Positions 38,454 to 47,130 of a DNA stretch of 64,000 nucleotides are shown piece by piece. Within the stretch, counting starts at the first letter, position 1, and each line of letters opens with the position of its first letter. The stretch lies in contig JAFRSW010000005.1 of NCBI GenBank assembly GCA_017427385.1, forward strand, positions 1-64,000. The letters are read 5' to 3'. The notes under the pieces were generated by a model. That model did no database searches, had not been told where the DNA came from, and saw only the letters and a list, made by a program, of their open reading frames with translations. Source of the DNA: Bacteroidales bacterium. GTDB lineage: Bacteria; Bacteroidota; Bacteroidia; Bacteroidales; UBA932. Made by a program: the position numbers and the translations under genes.

Positions 38454-38768
38454 ACCTGTTAAGAAAAACCGCATTTTCTCTACAGGTACCCCCTTTTTAC
38501 CCCCCACCCGTAGAGAAAACCTGGCAAAATCTCGACGGGTCGGCCATTTTTAGGCCTACCTGTAGAGAAAATGGCCGAAAAACTCTACAGGTCCTTCACA
38601 TAATCCCGGCGACCTTCTTAAAAATATATGACCTTCCCCGAAAAACGGCAAAAATGGGGAAGGTACCAGGTATTAACCCCATACCTTCCCCAATAAGGAG
38701 CATAATTGGGGAAGGTGCCACAGAAAACCATATTACCTTCCCCAAATAAAGACAAAATCAAGGAAGGT
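38454..38768. repeat. array of six 34-35-bp palindromes at 52-bp period, two arm types
   Basis: Type A units: 38454-38487, 38506-38540, 38558-38592 (arms ACCYGTAGAG/CTCKACRGGT, first unit with ACCTGTTAAG). Type B units: 38631-38664, 38683-38716, 38735-38768 (arms ACCTTCCCC/GGGGAAGGT, last unit with AAGGAAGGT). Start-to-start spacing is 52 bp within each triplet and 73 bp between triplets. Linkers are 17-18 bp. A half-arm ACCTTCTTA lies at 38612. The array fills the space between the queH and galE promoters (galE -7 box TAAATTTG, 38804-38811). No open frame is supported here. Confidence 0.9.
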
Positions 38769-38829
38769 CCAAAAGGGAAAGTCCGAGTTGTGCAGTTTTT
38801 TACTAAATTTGTAGAACAATCGAACCGAT

Positions 38830-39855
38830 ATGAAAAAAACTGTTTTGGTGTCCGGCGGGGCCGGATTCATTGGAAGCCACGTGACCGTGGAACTCGTTCA
38901 GGCAGGGTACGACGTGCTCATAGCCGACAATTTCAGCAATTGCGACGAAACCAACTATAAAGGCGTCTGCGCCATCCTGGGCAGGCAGATGCCCCTCGTG
39001 AAGATGGACTTCTGCGACGCTGCCGCCGCCGACAAACTCTTCAGCGAGAACAAGATAGACGCGGTCATCCACTTCGCCGCCTTCAAGGCCGTAGGCGAAT
39101 CTGTGGCCAAGCCCCTCATGTACTACAAGAACAATCTCGAGTCGTTCATGAACGTGCTGGAGGCCGCGCAGGCACACGGCTGCACCAACGTGCTCTTCTC
39201 ATCTTCCGCAACCGTCTACGGCGAGCCCGACGTGGTGCCCGTCACCGAGCAGAGCCCCCGCAAGCCCGCCACATCCCCCTACGGCAACACCAAGCAGATG
39301 TGCGAGGACATCCTCCAGGACAGCGTCCGCGCCAGCGAAGGCAAGCTTCACGGCATACTCCTCCGCTACTTCAACCCCATCGGAGCGCATCCCAGCGCCC
39401 TCATCGGCGAACTCCCCCGCGGCGTGCCCAACAACCTGGTGCCTTTCATTACCCAGACCGCCATCGGCAAGCGCGAGTGCCTGAGCATCTTCGGGAACGA
39501 CTATCCTACCGAAGACGGCACCTGCAAGCGGGACTACATCGACATCGTGGACCTCGCCAAGGCCCACGTGTATGCCGTGCGCCGCATGCTGGACGGCAAG
39601 ATGAAGCAGGGATGCGAGGTCTTCAATGTGGGCACCGGCCGCCCCGTGAGCGTGCTGGAGCTCGTGAACGCGTTCGAGAAGGTGAACGGCCTCAAACTCA
39701 ACTGGAAGTTCGCACCCCGCCGCGCCGGAGACGTGACCGCCATCTGGGCAGATCCCACCCTGGCCAATGAGGAGCTGGGCTGGAAGGCCGAACGCAGCGT
39801 GGAAGAGACGCTGGCGGCCGCCTGGGCCTGGGAGAAACGCCTGGCAGGGAAGTAG
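38830..39855 (+). CDS. galE: UDP-glucose 4-epimerase
   Basis: 341 residues. Extended short-chain dehydrogenase fold: the NAD-binding motif GGAGFIGSHVT near residue 9, FSSSATVYG with catalytic Ser, YGNTK (Tyr149/Lys153), and the RYFNPIGAHPSALIGE substrate segment. It interconverts UDP-glucose and UDP-galactose, feeding galactose use and surface glycans. The -7 box lies 18 bp before the ATG, next to the palindrome array. A SEAKE-type repeat begins at the last base of its stop codon. Confidence 0.96.
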   Translation: MKKTVLVSGGAGFIGSHVTVELVQAGYDVLIADNFSNCDETNYKGVCAILGRQMPLVKMDFCDAAAADKLFSENKIDAVIHFAAFKAVGESVAKPLMYYKNNLESFMNVLEAAQAHGCTNVLFSSSATVYGEPDVVPVTEQSPRKPATSPYGNTKQMCEDILQDSVRASEGKLHGILLRYFNPIGAHPSALIGELPRGVPNNLVPFITQTAIGKRECLSIFGNDYPTEDGTCKRDYIDIVDLAKAHVYAVRRMLDGKMKQGCEVFNVGTGRPVSVLELVNAFEKVNGLKLNWKFAPRRAGDVTAIWADPTLANEELGWKAERSVEETLAAAWAWEKRLAGK

Positions 39856-39882
39856 ATTCCTTCGCTGCGCTCGGAATGACAG
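39855..39882 (+). repeat. SEAKE-type repeat overlapping the galE stop codon
   Basis: Core CTTCGCTGCGCTCGGAATGA; the first base is the final G of the galE TAG. It lies between galE and the phosphodiesterase gene. Confidence 0.8.
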
Positions 39883-39909
39883 GGAGGATTGCATGACAGG
39901 AAGGACACC

Positions 39910-40404
39910 ATGACTATAGGCCTGATATCTGACACCCACGGAGTGTTCAGCCCCGGGTTCCGGGAGTTCCTGGAGCCCGTAGATGAACTCTGGCACGCAG
40001 GCGACTGGGGCGGAGACGACGCTTTCCTCCAGAGTATCAAGGACTTCAAGCCCGTCGTAGGGGTGTATGGCAACTGCGACGGCTTCCCGGCGCGCTACGA
40101 TTTCCCGGAATTCCAGTGCTTCGAGCGCGAGGGCCTGAAGATACTTATGACCCACATCGGCGGATATCCCGGCCACTACAATCCCGTGGCCAGGCGCGTA
40201 ATCATGGAAGAGAAGCCGGGGCTTTTCGTGTGCGGGCATTCCCACATCCTGAAGGTGCAGTGGGATGAGCAGTATAACATGCTGACGATGAACCCGGGCG
40301 CGGCCGGCCTGCAGGGATGGCAGGTGGTGCGCACCGCCCTCCGCTTCAAGATCGAAGGGGGCGCGGTCAAAGGTCTGGAAGTCTTCGAATTACCCCGGCA
40401 GTAG
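39910..40404 (+). CDS. YfcE/MJ0936-type metallophosphoesterase
   Basis: 164 residues from ATG 39910; an in-frame TTG at 39889 is less likely. The calcineurin-like metal motifs are complete: SDTHG (7-11), GDWGGDD, GNCDG, THIGG and GHSH. Small enzymes of this family hydrolyse phosphodiesters such as bis-pNPP in the cytoplasm with two metal ions; the natural substrate is unknown. It follows galE by 54 bp, separated by the dispersed repeat. Confidence 0.9.
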   Translation: MTIGLISDTHGVFSPGFREFLEPVDELWHAGDWGGDDAFLQSIKDFKPVVGVYGNCDGFPARYDFPEFQCFEREGLKILMTHIGGYPGHYNPVARRVIMEEKPGLFVCGHSHILKVQWDEQYNMLTMNPGAAGLQGWQVVRTALRFKIEGGAVKGLEVFELPRQ

Positions 40405-40422
40405 CAGGACACGCAACCGGCC

Positions 40423-41694
40423 CTAGGCCAGTCCCGGGCGGCAGGGCTTGCCGGTATCCCGGCGATGCTTGAAGTAGAGTTCCTCTGTGGCGAGGGCCAT
40501 CTTGGTAACCGCAAAATCGCAGTCGTGCGGGTAGATGTACCAGGTATCGGTCAGGGTATTCAGGTCTACGCAGTCCCCGTATTTCCCCAGATACTCATAC
40601 TCGATGTGACAGGAGTAGAGCGACGGCACCGGGATCTCCATCTCGAAGGGATCCCCGTCCACATCCGTGCCGTGCACGTGGAAACCGCTGCCGTCCTGCA
40701 CCATCGTGCCCTCCCCCAGGTGGATGAAGCGCTTGGCGTTAGGTAGTGAGTAGACCTTGACGGGCAGGGTGCCGGTGGAATACCGGCCTTCCTCCACCTC
40801 CTTCCGGACGTTCGCGCGCTCCCACTCGTACCAGTCGGGGATGTGGGAGAACTCTGTCTCGCCCTCCAGCGCGCGCAGTTCGCCCAGTTCGGTCATCTCC
40901 CAGCGCTTGCCGCAATGGGTGCAGAAGAGCTCGCTCCCCTCGCTGGCCATCTTGTACTCGGTGCCGCAATGAGGGCACTGGTAGAGCACCTTGTGGAGGC
41001 CTTCCGCCCGCTTGGGATAGGGAGTGCGGATGCCACGCTCCTTCTGCCAGGCAAAGTCGTCGTACTGGAAGGCGGCCACGATGCGGTCGTTGATCTCGTC
41101 TACGCTGGCCTCGCGGATCTGCTCGCGGGTGAAGAGGAGGGAGTACTCCGCCTCGGTGGGCTTCACTCCGCGCTCGTGCAGGTTCCAGAAGGGGGAATTG
41201 ACGTGATGCCCGTGGCAGATGAGGGTCGCCACCGGCACATCCATCATCTTACAGAGTTTTCCGAGAGATGCGGGCAGAACCGCGGTGGTGCCGCAAAGCG
41301 AATAGCGGGCTTCGGGATAGACTACCGCTATATCTTTGTTGTCCAGCACTTTGCGCAGCTGGCGCACCAGCACGGTATCGGAGGTGAACTTGCGCTTGCA
41401 GATGCATCCCACATTGCGCAGCAGCCATTCCCGGCCGATAAACCCGTCGATTGCCACCACGTAGTTGGCCCGGCGCGGATAGATTATCTGCGTCGCCACT
41501 TTGAAGTCCATGAAGGCGTTGTGGTTGCAAAGCAGGATAAACGGCGGCTCGAGGCCCTCAGTGCCGATTTTGGTGATCTTAGGCCTATGCGCCATTACGG
41601 CCGGCCAGCTCAGGAGTTTGGTAATGGGTTTCAGGTACCACTGCGTGCGGATCGGGTCGCGCGCCATGTCGAAACGCGGGAATGTTTTCTTCAT
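40423..41694 (-). CDS. PlsC-type acyltransferase with zinc ribbon
   Basis: 423 residues. The acyltransferase motifs are NHNAFMD (NHx4D, near 57-63) and VVYPEARYS (near 125-133). A zinc ribbon CPHCGTEYKM...LFCTHCGKRW sits at about 240-265, followed by a C-terminal beta-rich region. PlsC relatives acylate lysophosphatidic acid or other lipids at the membrane. The added zinc ribbon and C-terminal domain suggest a distinct acceptor or regulation, unknown. Confidence 0.82.
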   Translation of the reverse strand: MKKTFPRFDMARDPIRTQWYLKPITKLLSWPAVMAHRPKITKIGTEGLEPPFILLCNHNAFMDFKVATQIIYPRRANYVVAIDGFIGREWLLRNVGCICKRKFTSDTVLVRQLRKVLDNKDIAVVYPEARYSLCGTTAVLPASLGKLCKMMDVPVATLICHGHHVNSPFWNLHERGVKPTEAEYSLLFTREQIREASVDEINDRIVAAFQYDDFAWQKERGIRTPYPKRAEGLHKVLYQCPHCGTEYKMASEGSELFCTHCGKRWEMTELGELRALEGETEFSHIPDWYEWERANVRKEVEEGRYSTGTLPVKVYSLPNAKRFIHLGEGTMVQDGSGFHVHGTDVDGDPFEMEIPVPSLYSCHIEYEYLGKYGDCVDLNTLTDTWYIYPHDCDFAVTKMALATEELYFKHRRDTGKPCRPGLA

Positions 41695-41773
41695 CGGGTT
41701 CAGGTATTACACTATCAGCCTGCAAGATAGCAAAATTCTGCCAAAGTGCAAAAAAGGCTCTTTGTGCAAGGGG

Positions 41774-41810
41774 AAAAACAAAAGAGACAAGTTCTTGCGA
41801 ACCTGTCTCC
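41774..41810 (-). terminator. terminator of tRNA-Leu
   Basis: On the minus strand GAGACAGGTTC-GCAA-GAACTTGTCTC forms an 11-bp stem (one G-T), followed by TTTTGTTTTT. It begins 3 bp after the tRNA. Confidence 0.88.
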
Positions 41811-41813
41811 TTG

Positions 41814-41896
41814 TGCGGTAGGTGAGAGTCGAACTCACACACCCCAACGGGCACTACCCCCTCAAAGTAGCGTGTCTACCATTTCACCACTACCGC
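41814..41896 (-). tRNA. tRNA-Leu (anticodon GAG)
   Basis: 83 nt with a long variable arm (class II). The acceptor GCGGTAG pairs with CTACCGC, the anticodon loop is TTGAGGG, and the T arm is GTGAG-TTCGACT-CTCAC. CCA is not encoded. Confidence 0.94.
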
Positions 41897-41908
41897 GATT
41901 TGGGACTG

Positions 41909-41939
41909 CAAAAATAGAGATAATTCCGGAAAACGCAAA
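41909..41939 (-). promoter_or_regulatory. promoter of tRNA-Leu
   Basis: On the minus strand TTTG (41939-41936), 19 bp, TATTTTTG (41916-41909). The rpsP -7 box TACCTTTG (41958-41965, plus) lies next to it, so this is a divergent promoter pair. Confidence 0.75.
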
Positions 41940-42019
41940 ATTTTCCGAAAAAATATTTACCTTTGCAGTCCCTTACGAGTTGAGGGATACACATTTATTA
42001 ACTTTTAAACAGATTTACA

Positions 42020-42559
42020 ATGGCTGTTAAAATTCGTCTCCAGCGCCACGGAAAGAAGAATTTCGCATTCTTCGACATTGTTGTGGCCGACACCCGCGCC
42101 CCTCGTGACGGACGCTTCATCGAGCAGATCGGTTCTTACAATCCCAACACCAATCCTGCTACCATCGTTCTTCAGGCAGACCGTGCACTCGCATGGCTCA
42201 ATGTAGGTGCTGAACCTACCCTCGTCTGCCGCCGCATCCTCTCCTACGAAGGAATCCTCCTCCGCAAGCACCTCAATGGTGGTATCGCGAAGGGTGCCCT
42301 GACCCAGGAGCAGGCCGATGCAAAGTGGAACGCCTGGAAGGCAGAGCGTGACGCTAAGATCGCTGCCAAGAAGTCTAGCCTTGCCAACGCCGCCATCGAA
42401 GCAAAGAAGGCTGCAAAGGCAGAGGAGACCAAGGTGAAAGAGGCACGTGCAGAGGCTATCGCAAAGAAGGCCGCCGAACTCGCCGCAAAGCAGGCTGAGC
42501 CCGTGGCCGAAGAGGCTCCCGCCGAGGAGGCCGTCGAAGCACCTGCCGAGGAAGCATAA
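42020..42559 (+). CDS. rpsP: 30S ribosomal protein S16 with long C-terminal tail
   Basis: 179 residues. Residues 1-85 are the S16 core (MAVKIRLQRHGKKNFAFFDI, RDGRFIEQIGSYNP). The remaining part is an Ala/Lys/Glu-rich tail ending in an acidic AEEAPAEEAVEAPAEEA; long tails of this sort are known in Bacteroidetes S16. A -7 box TACCTTTG (41958-41965) is 54 nt before the ATG, and the leader has a small CCCT/AGGG hairpin. rimM starts at the stop codon (TAATG). Confidence 0.96.
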   Translation: MAVKIRLQRHGKKNFAFFDIVVADTRAPRDGRFIEQIGSYNPNTNPATIVLQADRALAWLNVGAEPTLVCRRILSYEGILLRKHLNGGIAKGALTQEQADAKWNAWKAERDAKIAAKKSSLANAAIEAKKAAKAEETKVKEARAEAIAKKAAELAAKQAEPVAEEAPAEEAVEAPAEEA

Positions 42560-43032
42560 TGCTCCCAATTGCCAAAGTCGTCAAATCTTTCGGCACCGAC
42601 GGAGGGCTGCTTTTGAGCGGCAACGTCGATCTGGAAACTTTGGACTTCAAGGAACCTGTATTCATCGAATTCGATGGACTGCAGGTTCCTTTCTTTATTC
42701 TTGACTGCGAGCCCCGCGGCGGAAAGACGGTGGTGCACCTGAACGACGTCCATAACCTGGAGGATGCCGAAGAGATGGTCGGCCGCACCATCTATGCCGA
42801 TGTGGAGATGGAGGAGGATGACGAACCGGATTTCACCGGCTGGACCATCCTCGACCACGGCACCAGGATCGGCACCTGCACAGGCATCGAACCCATCCCC
42901 GGCAACCCCTGCCTCTATGTGAAGCTCGCCGACGGCCGCGAACCCCTCATCCCCCTGCACGAAGACTTCGTCGCCGGCATCGACGAATCCTCCCGCACCC
43001 TCTCCCTGGATCTACCGGAAGGGTTGTACTAG
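42559..43032 (+). CDS. rimM: ribosome maturation factor RimM
   Basis: 157 residues. RimM assists assembly of the 30S head domain, binding S19. An N-terminal barrel begins IAKVVKSFGTDGGLLLSG, with LQVPFFILDCEPRGGKTVVH and NDVHNLEDAEEMVGRTIYAD. A C-terminal PRC-type barrel has TGWTILDHGTRIGTCTGI and LIPLHEDFV. It is translationally coupled to rpsP, the usual neighbour. Confidence 0.93.
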   Translation: MLPIAKVVKSFGTDGGLLLSGNVDLETLDFKEPVFIEFDGLQVPFFILDCEPRGGKTVVHLNDVHNLEDAEEMVGRTIYADVEMEEDDEPDFTGWTILDHGTRIGTCTGIEPIPGNPCLYVKLADGREPLIPLHEDFVAGIDESSRTLSLDLPEGLY

Positions 43033-43070
43033 TTTTACTAAACGTTTATAAACGTGTTTTCAAAAACTAG
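43029..43070. terminator. nested dyad between convergent rimM and DUF5686 genes
   Basis: CTAGTTTT (43029-43036) and AAAACTAG (43063-43070) are inverted repeats around a perfect 14-bp palindrome ACGTTTATAAACGT (43042-43055). The outer arms contain both stop codons. The A/T-rich stem makes strong termination uncertain. Confidence 0.45.
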
Positions 43071-45712
43071 AACTTGAACTCCGCACCGATCTTGACGGCA
43101 AAGTTGGGGGTCTTGAGGCGGCTCAAAACCTTCTGGCGCAGGGTGGGGCCTTCTACGGGAAGGCCGGTGGTGGGGTCGATGACGGGTTTGACGGGTTTGC
43201 CGGTGGGGTCTTCGACCACGATATAGCGGGCATCGCGGTAAGTGCCACGCCAGTAGCAGTCCACGCGGATGAACTTCAGGATATTGGATATACCCGCGCC
43301 GAATTCAACGTAGGGCAGTTTCCCAAGCGACGATGTGCCGTTCGGGAAGAGCATGGGGGCCTGCATATCCGCCACGCTTACCTTGGCAAGATTGCCGTTG
43401 TTGGTATCTGAAAGCGAGCCCCAGACCGCACGGACGGATACTTCCTCACGCCATCCCAGCTTGCGGATCAGTGGAATCTTTCCGAAGAAAAATCCGTTGA
43501 AGCAATGATTCCAGAACACGGTAAACCATTCGTCCGACGCAAATTCCATGAACTCCATGCAAGCGAACGAGAAACGATTGAGCAGATAGGTACTGTTCCC
43601 CTCGTGGAAGTGCAGCAGCGGATAGGGCACATGCCCGTATATCTTGCCGGCGTTCATATATATCTTGGACGTGCCGAACGGGGGCACGCGAGGGCTCCAG
43701 CGCAGGGTGAATTCCGGGCGGAGATAACTGAAATCTCCTTCCCGAAGACCTTCCGGCGAGCCCGCAAGCGAGAAGGTGACCGACGGATATTCAGAATAGA
43801 CGTACTGCTTCTTGAACAGCCCGCGGTTCACCGTCTCATCTTTCGAAAAACGCAGGGCCACATAGAACTCGTTCGCCGCCACGCTGTGGATCTTGGTGGA
43901 GTCGGGGGCGTAGAAGGATACCTGGCGGATCTCCGGCAGCCATCCGGCCTCGTTGGGATAGAAACGCTTGAAGTTGAAGCCTATCTCGCCGTTCACCCGT
44001 GTGGAGAATTCGTGCGCGTAGCTGCCGGCAAACGACGACATCATGCAGAGCTTGTTGTTGTAGCTGCCACCGAAAATGGTGGCGAGGATGTTGCCTTCGC
44101 CTATGGAGTTTGCCGCTGCGCTGCCCATCTGGTAGACGTCGTACTTTGCCGAGAGAGTGAGCTTTCGCTCGGGGATGCGGCCGAAGAGGTGTTCCCAGGT
44201 GGCCCCGCCTTTCAAGGTCTTGTCCCGGGTGCCGTAGGCCCCGTAGACGGTGAAGCGGTCGGCGAGGCTGAATTCCTTGGAAGTGCGCATGCCGAATTGC
44301 GGCCTCAACCCCTCTAAAGCATTGAAACTAAGCAGCTTGAAGTATGGCCCAAAGCCAATCTTACCCACCTCGTAATAACCGTTGATAGCAGTATAGACTA
44401 TCTCGTAGAGGCTCTTGTAGAAGGGCACGGTCTGGATCTTCTCCACCATATCGTATATCTCCTGCTCCTTCGCCGAAAGTGGTTCCGGACGGGCCTCAGC
44501 CCAGTAGGAATCGTCCTTCTTGCTGGCACCCTCATCCACGCGCACCATCCCCATGCCGGAATTCAGTTTCTCGCCGAGTTCGAAGCGGACCTTGGAATAT
44601 CGCATATCCTTCTTTCCGATGAAGGACAGCATCTTGGAAGAATCCCGGAGCGACATCGACAGGTCCACGTACAACTTGTCCGACTTGTAGAACCATGTGG
44701 AATCCGGCATGCGTTCATACTCCGAATCCAGCACAAGGTCCCTGAGCCAGTTCACATTGGTGGTATTCTTCATGTTGGCGTGGATGCTCCGCAGGGCGAA
44801 GTCCTCGCAGTCTATGCGCATCTCTCCGTCGAATGCCGGGGTAGAAACCAACTGCTTGGGATGATAGCGCACAAGCAGGGTCTTACGCCCATCAACCTTC
44901 AGTGTATCAATGATATAGTAGTTATAGTAGAGAAGGCCGGTTTCCGAAATTGGGGACGGGAACTGCACGTCGAAGGCATTGATGAAGGGCCGGTAGAAGT
45001 TGATCTTGAGATGAAGCGAGCCGGTGAACTGGCTGAGCATGTTGTTGCCGTCCGGGTTGAGCCCGGAGATGCGGTTTGCAAGCACTGTTTCGGTGTTGAA
45101 CTCCGGGTCGCTGCGGTGCTTGCGCTCTGCCACCGTCTCGGAAATCATCACCGGCAGATAGGGCACGCCGGACACCGCGGAGGTGTCGATGTAGTCGAAC
45201 ACAAAGCCGAACTCCTTGCGGAAGCGCTTGCCGTCCAGCTGCTCTGCCGGGTGCGTAAGGTCCAGCTCCATCTTGTTGTAGACCTCGCACTCATACTGCT
45301 GGTGTGCATCAGGGTCGTTGGTGGAGCGATGCTTCTGGATATTGGCCAGAAGTTCCCGGGCTTTCTTGTTGTCTGCTCGCACCCTGGCCCCGGTGAGGCG
45401 GTTGTCGGTCAGGGGCAGCACGAAGTTTATCTCGTTGAACGTGCCGTAATTGACCATCGCCATGCGGGTATCGTAACCCAGCAGCTGGGCTGCCAGCACG
45501 ACGCACTGTGGATCGCGGGTTTCGATGTTGTAGTAACCCTCGAGATCGGTTGTGATGCCAACGGTAGTACCCTTGAAATAGACGCCGACAAAGGGGATTC
45601 CCTCGCCGTTTTCGTCGGTGACCCGACCGCGTACCTTGGTAGTCTGCGCTCCGCAGATAAACGGAATGGCCAGCAGCAGACACGCTACAAGGTATTTTAG
45701 TCTAGGTCTCAT
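43067..45712 (-). CDS. DUF5686 outer-membrane protein with carboxypeptidase-regulatory-like domain
   Basis: 881 residues with a signal peptide (MRPRLKYLVACLLLAIPFIC, then GAQ). Residues about 25-105 form a CarboxypepD_reg-like beta domain (KVRGRVTDENGEGIPFVGVY, GITTDLEGYYNIETRD). The rest matches the DUF5686 type with many outer-membrane beta-strands and an aromatic end (NFAVKIGAEFKF). Such proteins are common in Bacteroidetes outer membranes; function is unknown. Confidence 0.88.
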   Translation of the reverse strand: MRPRLKYLVACLLLAIPFICGAQTTKVRGRVTDENGEGIPFVGVYFKGTTVGITTDLEGYYNIETRDPQCVVLAAQLLGYDTRMAMVNYGTFNEINFVLPLTDNRLTGARVRADNKKARELLANIQKHRSTNDPDAHQQYECEVYNKMELDLTHPAEQLDGKRFRKEFGFVFDYIDTSAVSGVPYLPVMISETVAERKHRSDPEFNTETVLANRISGLNPDGNNMLSQFTGSLHLKINFYRPFINAFDVQFPSPISETGLLYYNYYIIDTLKVDGRKTLLVRYHPKQLVSTPAFDGEMRIDCEDFALRSIHANMKNTTNVNWLRDLVLDSEYERMPDSTWFYKSDKLYVDLSMSLRDSSKMLSFIGKKDMRYSKVRFELGEKLNSGMGMVRVDEGASKKDDSYWAEARPEPLSAKEQEIYDMVEKIQTVPFYKSLYEIVYTAINGYYEVGKIGFGPYFKLLSFNALEGLRPQFGMRTSKEFSLADRFTVYGAYGTRDKTLKGGATWEHLFGRIPERKLTLSAKYDVYQMGSAAANSIGEGNILATIFGGSYNNKLCMMSSFAGSYAHEFSTRVNGEIGFNFKRFYPNEAGWLPEIRQVSFYAPDSTKIHSVAANEFYVALRFSKDETVNRGLFKKQYVYSEYPSVTFSLAGSPEGLREGDFSYLRPEFTLRWSPRVPPFGTSKIYMNAGKIYGHVPYPLLHFHEGNSTYLLNRFSFACMEFMEFASDEWFTVFWNHCFNGFFFGKIPLIRKLGWREEVSVRAVWGSLSDTNNGNLAKVSVADMQAPMLFPNGTSSLGKLPYVEFGAGISNILKFIRVDCYWRGTYRDARYIVVEDPTGKPVKPVIDPTTGLPVEGPTLRQKVLSRLKTPNFAVKIGAEFKF

Positions 45713-45721
45713 GATGCGAAT

Positions 45722-46543
45722 TTAGACATTCGCGGGGAATAAAGCAAATACGGCCGAGCCGGAGCCGGACATTGCGGCGTAGAGGGCGCCGCGGCGGTAG
45801 AAGTCTTCTTTGAGGGCGGAGATTTCGGGGTGCGCGGGGAAGACGCTGCGTTCAAAGTCGTTGACGAGGCGGCCGGGCCAGGAGGACACCGGCAGGTGCA
45901 GTACTTCGCGCAGGGATTCCTTCGCTTCGCTCGGAATGACAGCAGCACTGTCATCCCGAACCTGCGCAGCAGGTGAAGGGATCCCCTTGTCAATCCCGGC
46001 ATAAGCCTCCTTGGTGCTGACAGCAACCCCTTCAGGGACAGCAACTTCTATGCGGTAGGCAGAGAGGTCGATATCGAACGCCTCCAGCACATCGCCGCGG
46101 CCGGAGACGAACATGGGGCGGTTGTAGATGAAGAAGGGGCAGTCGGAGCCGAGGCGGGCGGCGAGGGCCGCGAGGGCATCATCTGAAAGGCCAAGGCCGA
46201 ACAACTCAGACAGAGCGCGGAGGGCGAAGGCGCCGTCTGCGGAACCGCCACCGAGACCGGCCCCCACGGGGGAATTCTTGGTCAGGCGGATGCGCACAGG
46301 GCCTATCCCGAACTCATCCCGCACAAGCCTCCAGGCGCGGGCGGTCAGGTCCTCCGAAGGATCCCATCCGCGGTAGCAGGGGCCGCCGATCTCGATTCCG
46401 AACTCGGCCGCAGGCTCCACGCAAAGCTCGTCCCGGAAGCCATCCCAGGGGATGAAAAGGCTCTCCAACTCATGGTAGCCGTCCGGGCGCTTTCCCAGCA
46501 CCCGCAGCCCCAGATTCAGCTTCACGTTGGGATAGACCGTCAT
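45722..46543 (-). CDS. ispE: 4-diphosphocytidyl-2-C-methyl-D-erythritol kinase
   Basis: 273 residues. GHMP kinase that phosphorylates CDP-ME in the MEP pathway. Motifs are NVKLNLGLRVLGKRPDGYHE at the N-terminus, the ATP loop PVGAGLGGGSADG near 91-103, and AAMSGSGSAVFALF at the end. Residues about 186-211 (IPSPAAQVRDDSAAVIPSEA) come from the dispersed repeat and have no counterpart in standard IspE, where this is a short loop after AYAGI. It overlaps sufD by 4 bp. Confidence 0.93.
   Translation of the reverse strand: MTVYPNVKLNLGLRVLGKRPDGYHELESLFIPWDGFRDELCVEPAAEFGIEIGGPCYRGWDPSEDLTARAWRLVRDEFGIGPVRIRLTKNSPVGAGLGGGSADGAFALRALSELFGLGLSDDALAALAARLGSDCPFFIYNRPMFVSGRGDVLEAFDIDLSAYRIEVAVPEGVAVSTKEAYAGIDKGIPSPAAQVRDDSAAVIPSEAKESLREVLHLPVSSWPGRLVNDFERSVFPAHPEISALKEDFYRRGALYAAMSGSGSAVFALFPANV
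45913..45986 (+). repeat. composite SEAKE-type inverted element inside ispE
   Basis: Left arm 45913-45942 (core CTTCGCTTCGCTCGGAATGA) and right arm 45950-45986 (TGTCATCCCGAACCTGCGCA, then GCAGGTGAAGGGATCCCC... type end). It is the same composite as in mutL at 28666-28734, but inserted in the opposite direction relative to the gene; the frame is kept in both. Confidence 0.88.
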
Positions 46544-47130
46544 AGGCGCGAGAGGATCTGCTCCTGCATCTCGGCCGGCAGATGCGCGATTACCGGGGAT
46601 ACGAAGGATATCATCTGCATCTTGCGGGCCTCCTTTTCGGGGATGCCGCGGCTGCGCAGATAGAAGAGTTCATCCGGATTCAGGTAGCCGGTAGTGGCTC
46701 CGTGCGAGCACTTTACGTCATCGGCATATATCTCCAGCTGGGGATGGGTCTCAGCCACGGCCCCCTCGGAGAGGAGGATGGAACGGTTTTCCTGGTAGGC
46801 CTCCGTCTTCTGGGCATCCGGGGCCACGTACACCAGGCCGTCGAACTCGGCGCGTGCGGTGCCGCCAACTATGCCGCGGAAGGTCTGGCGCGAGAACGCA
46901 CCTCCCACCATGTGGCGAACGGTGATGTCGAACTTCACCTGCTCGCTGTGGGGGCAGAGGTACAGCCCGAATATCTCCAACACCACCCCGGGCTTGCCTA
47001 TCTTGATTTCGAACGGGATTTCTGCGCTGACGCCGGGCATCACGATGAACGTGAGGCGGAGATGTTCGTTCTCCTCCAGCGTCAGGCGCTTCGGCACCTC
47101 GTCGATTCCTACCCGGTATATCCTATCCAT
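46540..47130 (-). CDS. sufD: SufD-like protein, short form
   Basis: 196 residues, less than half the usual SufD length. It contains the C-terminal SufB/D signature (ILLSEGAVAETHPQLEIYAD, then DVKCSHGATTGYLNPDELFY, LRSRGIPEKEARKM) and part of the beta-helix. SufD pairs with SufB and SufC in the Fe-S scaffold SufBC2D. No upstream missing half is seen; the start overlaps sufC by 8 bp. A short lineage form is more likely than a truncation, but this is inference. Confidence 0.88.
   Translation of the reverse strand: MDRIYRVGIDEVPKRLTLEENEHLRLTFIVMPGVSAEIPFEIKIGKPGVVLEIFGLYLCPHSEQVKFDITVRHMVGGAFSRQTFRGIVGGTARAEFDGLVYVAPDAQKTEAYQENRSILLSEGAVAETHPQLEIYADDVKCSHGATTGYLNPDELFYLRSRGIPEKEARKMQMISFVSPVIAHLPAEMQEQILSRL

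Noticed and set aside
38454..38768. CRISPR array
   Set aside because: Regular spacing suggests one, but the units are palindromes of two different sequences, the linkers are only 17-18 bp and partly conserved, and no cas genes are near.
42280..42559. Novel extension of ribosomal protein S16
   Set aside because: Long Ala/Lys/Glu tails on S16 are, to my knowledge, usual in Bacteroidetes.
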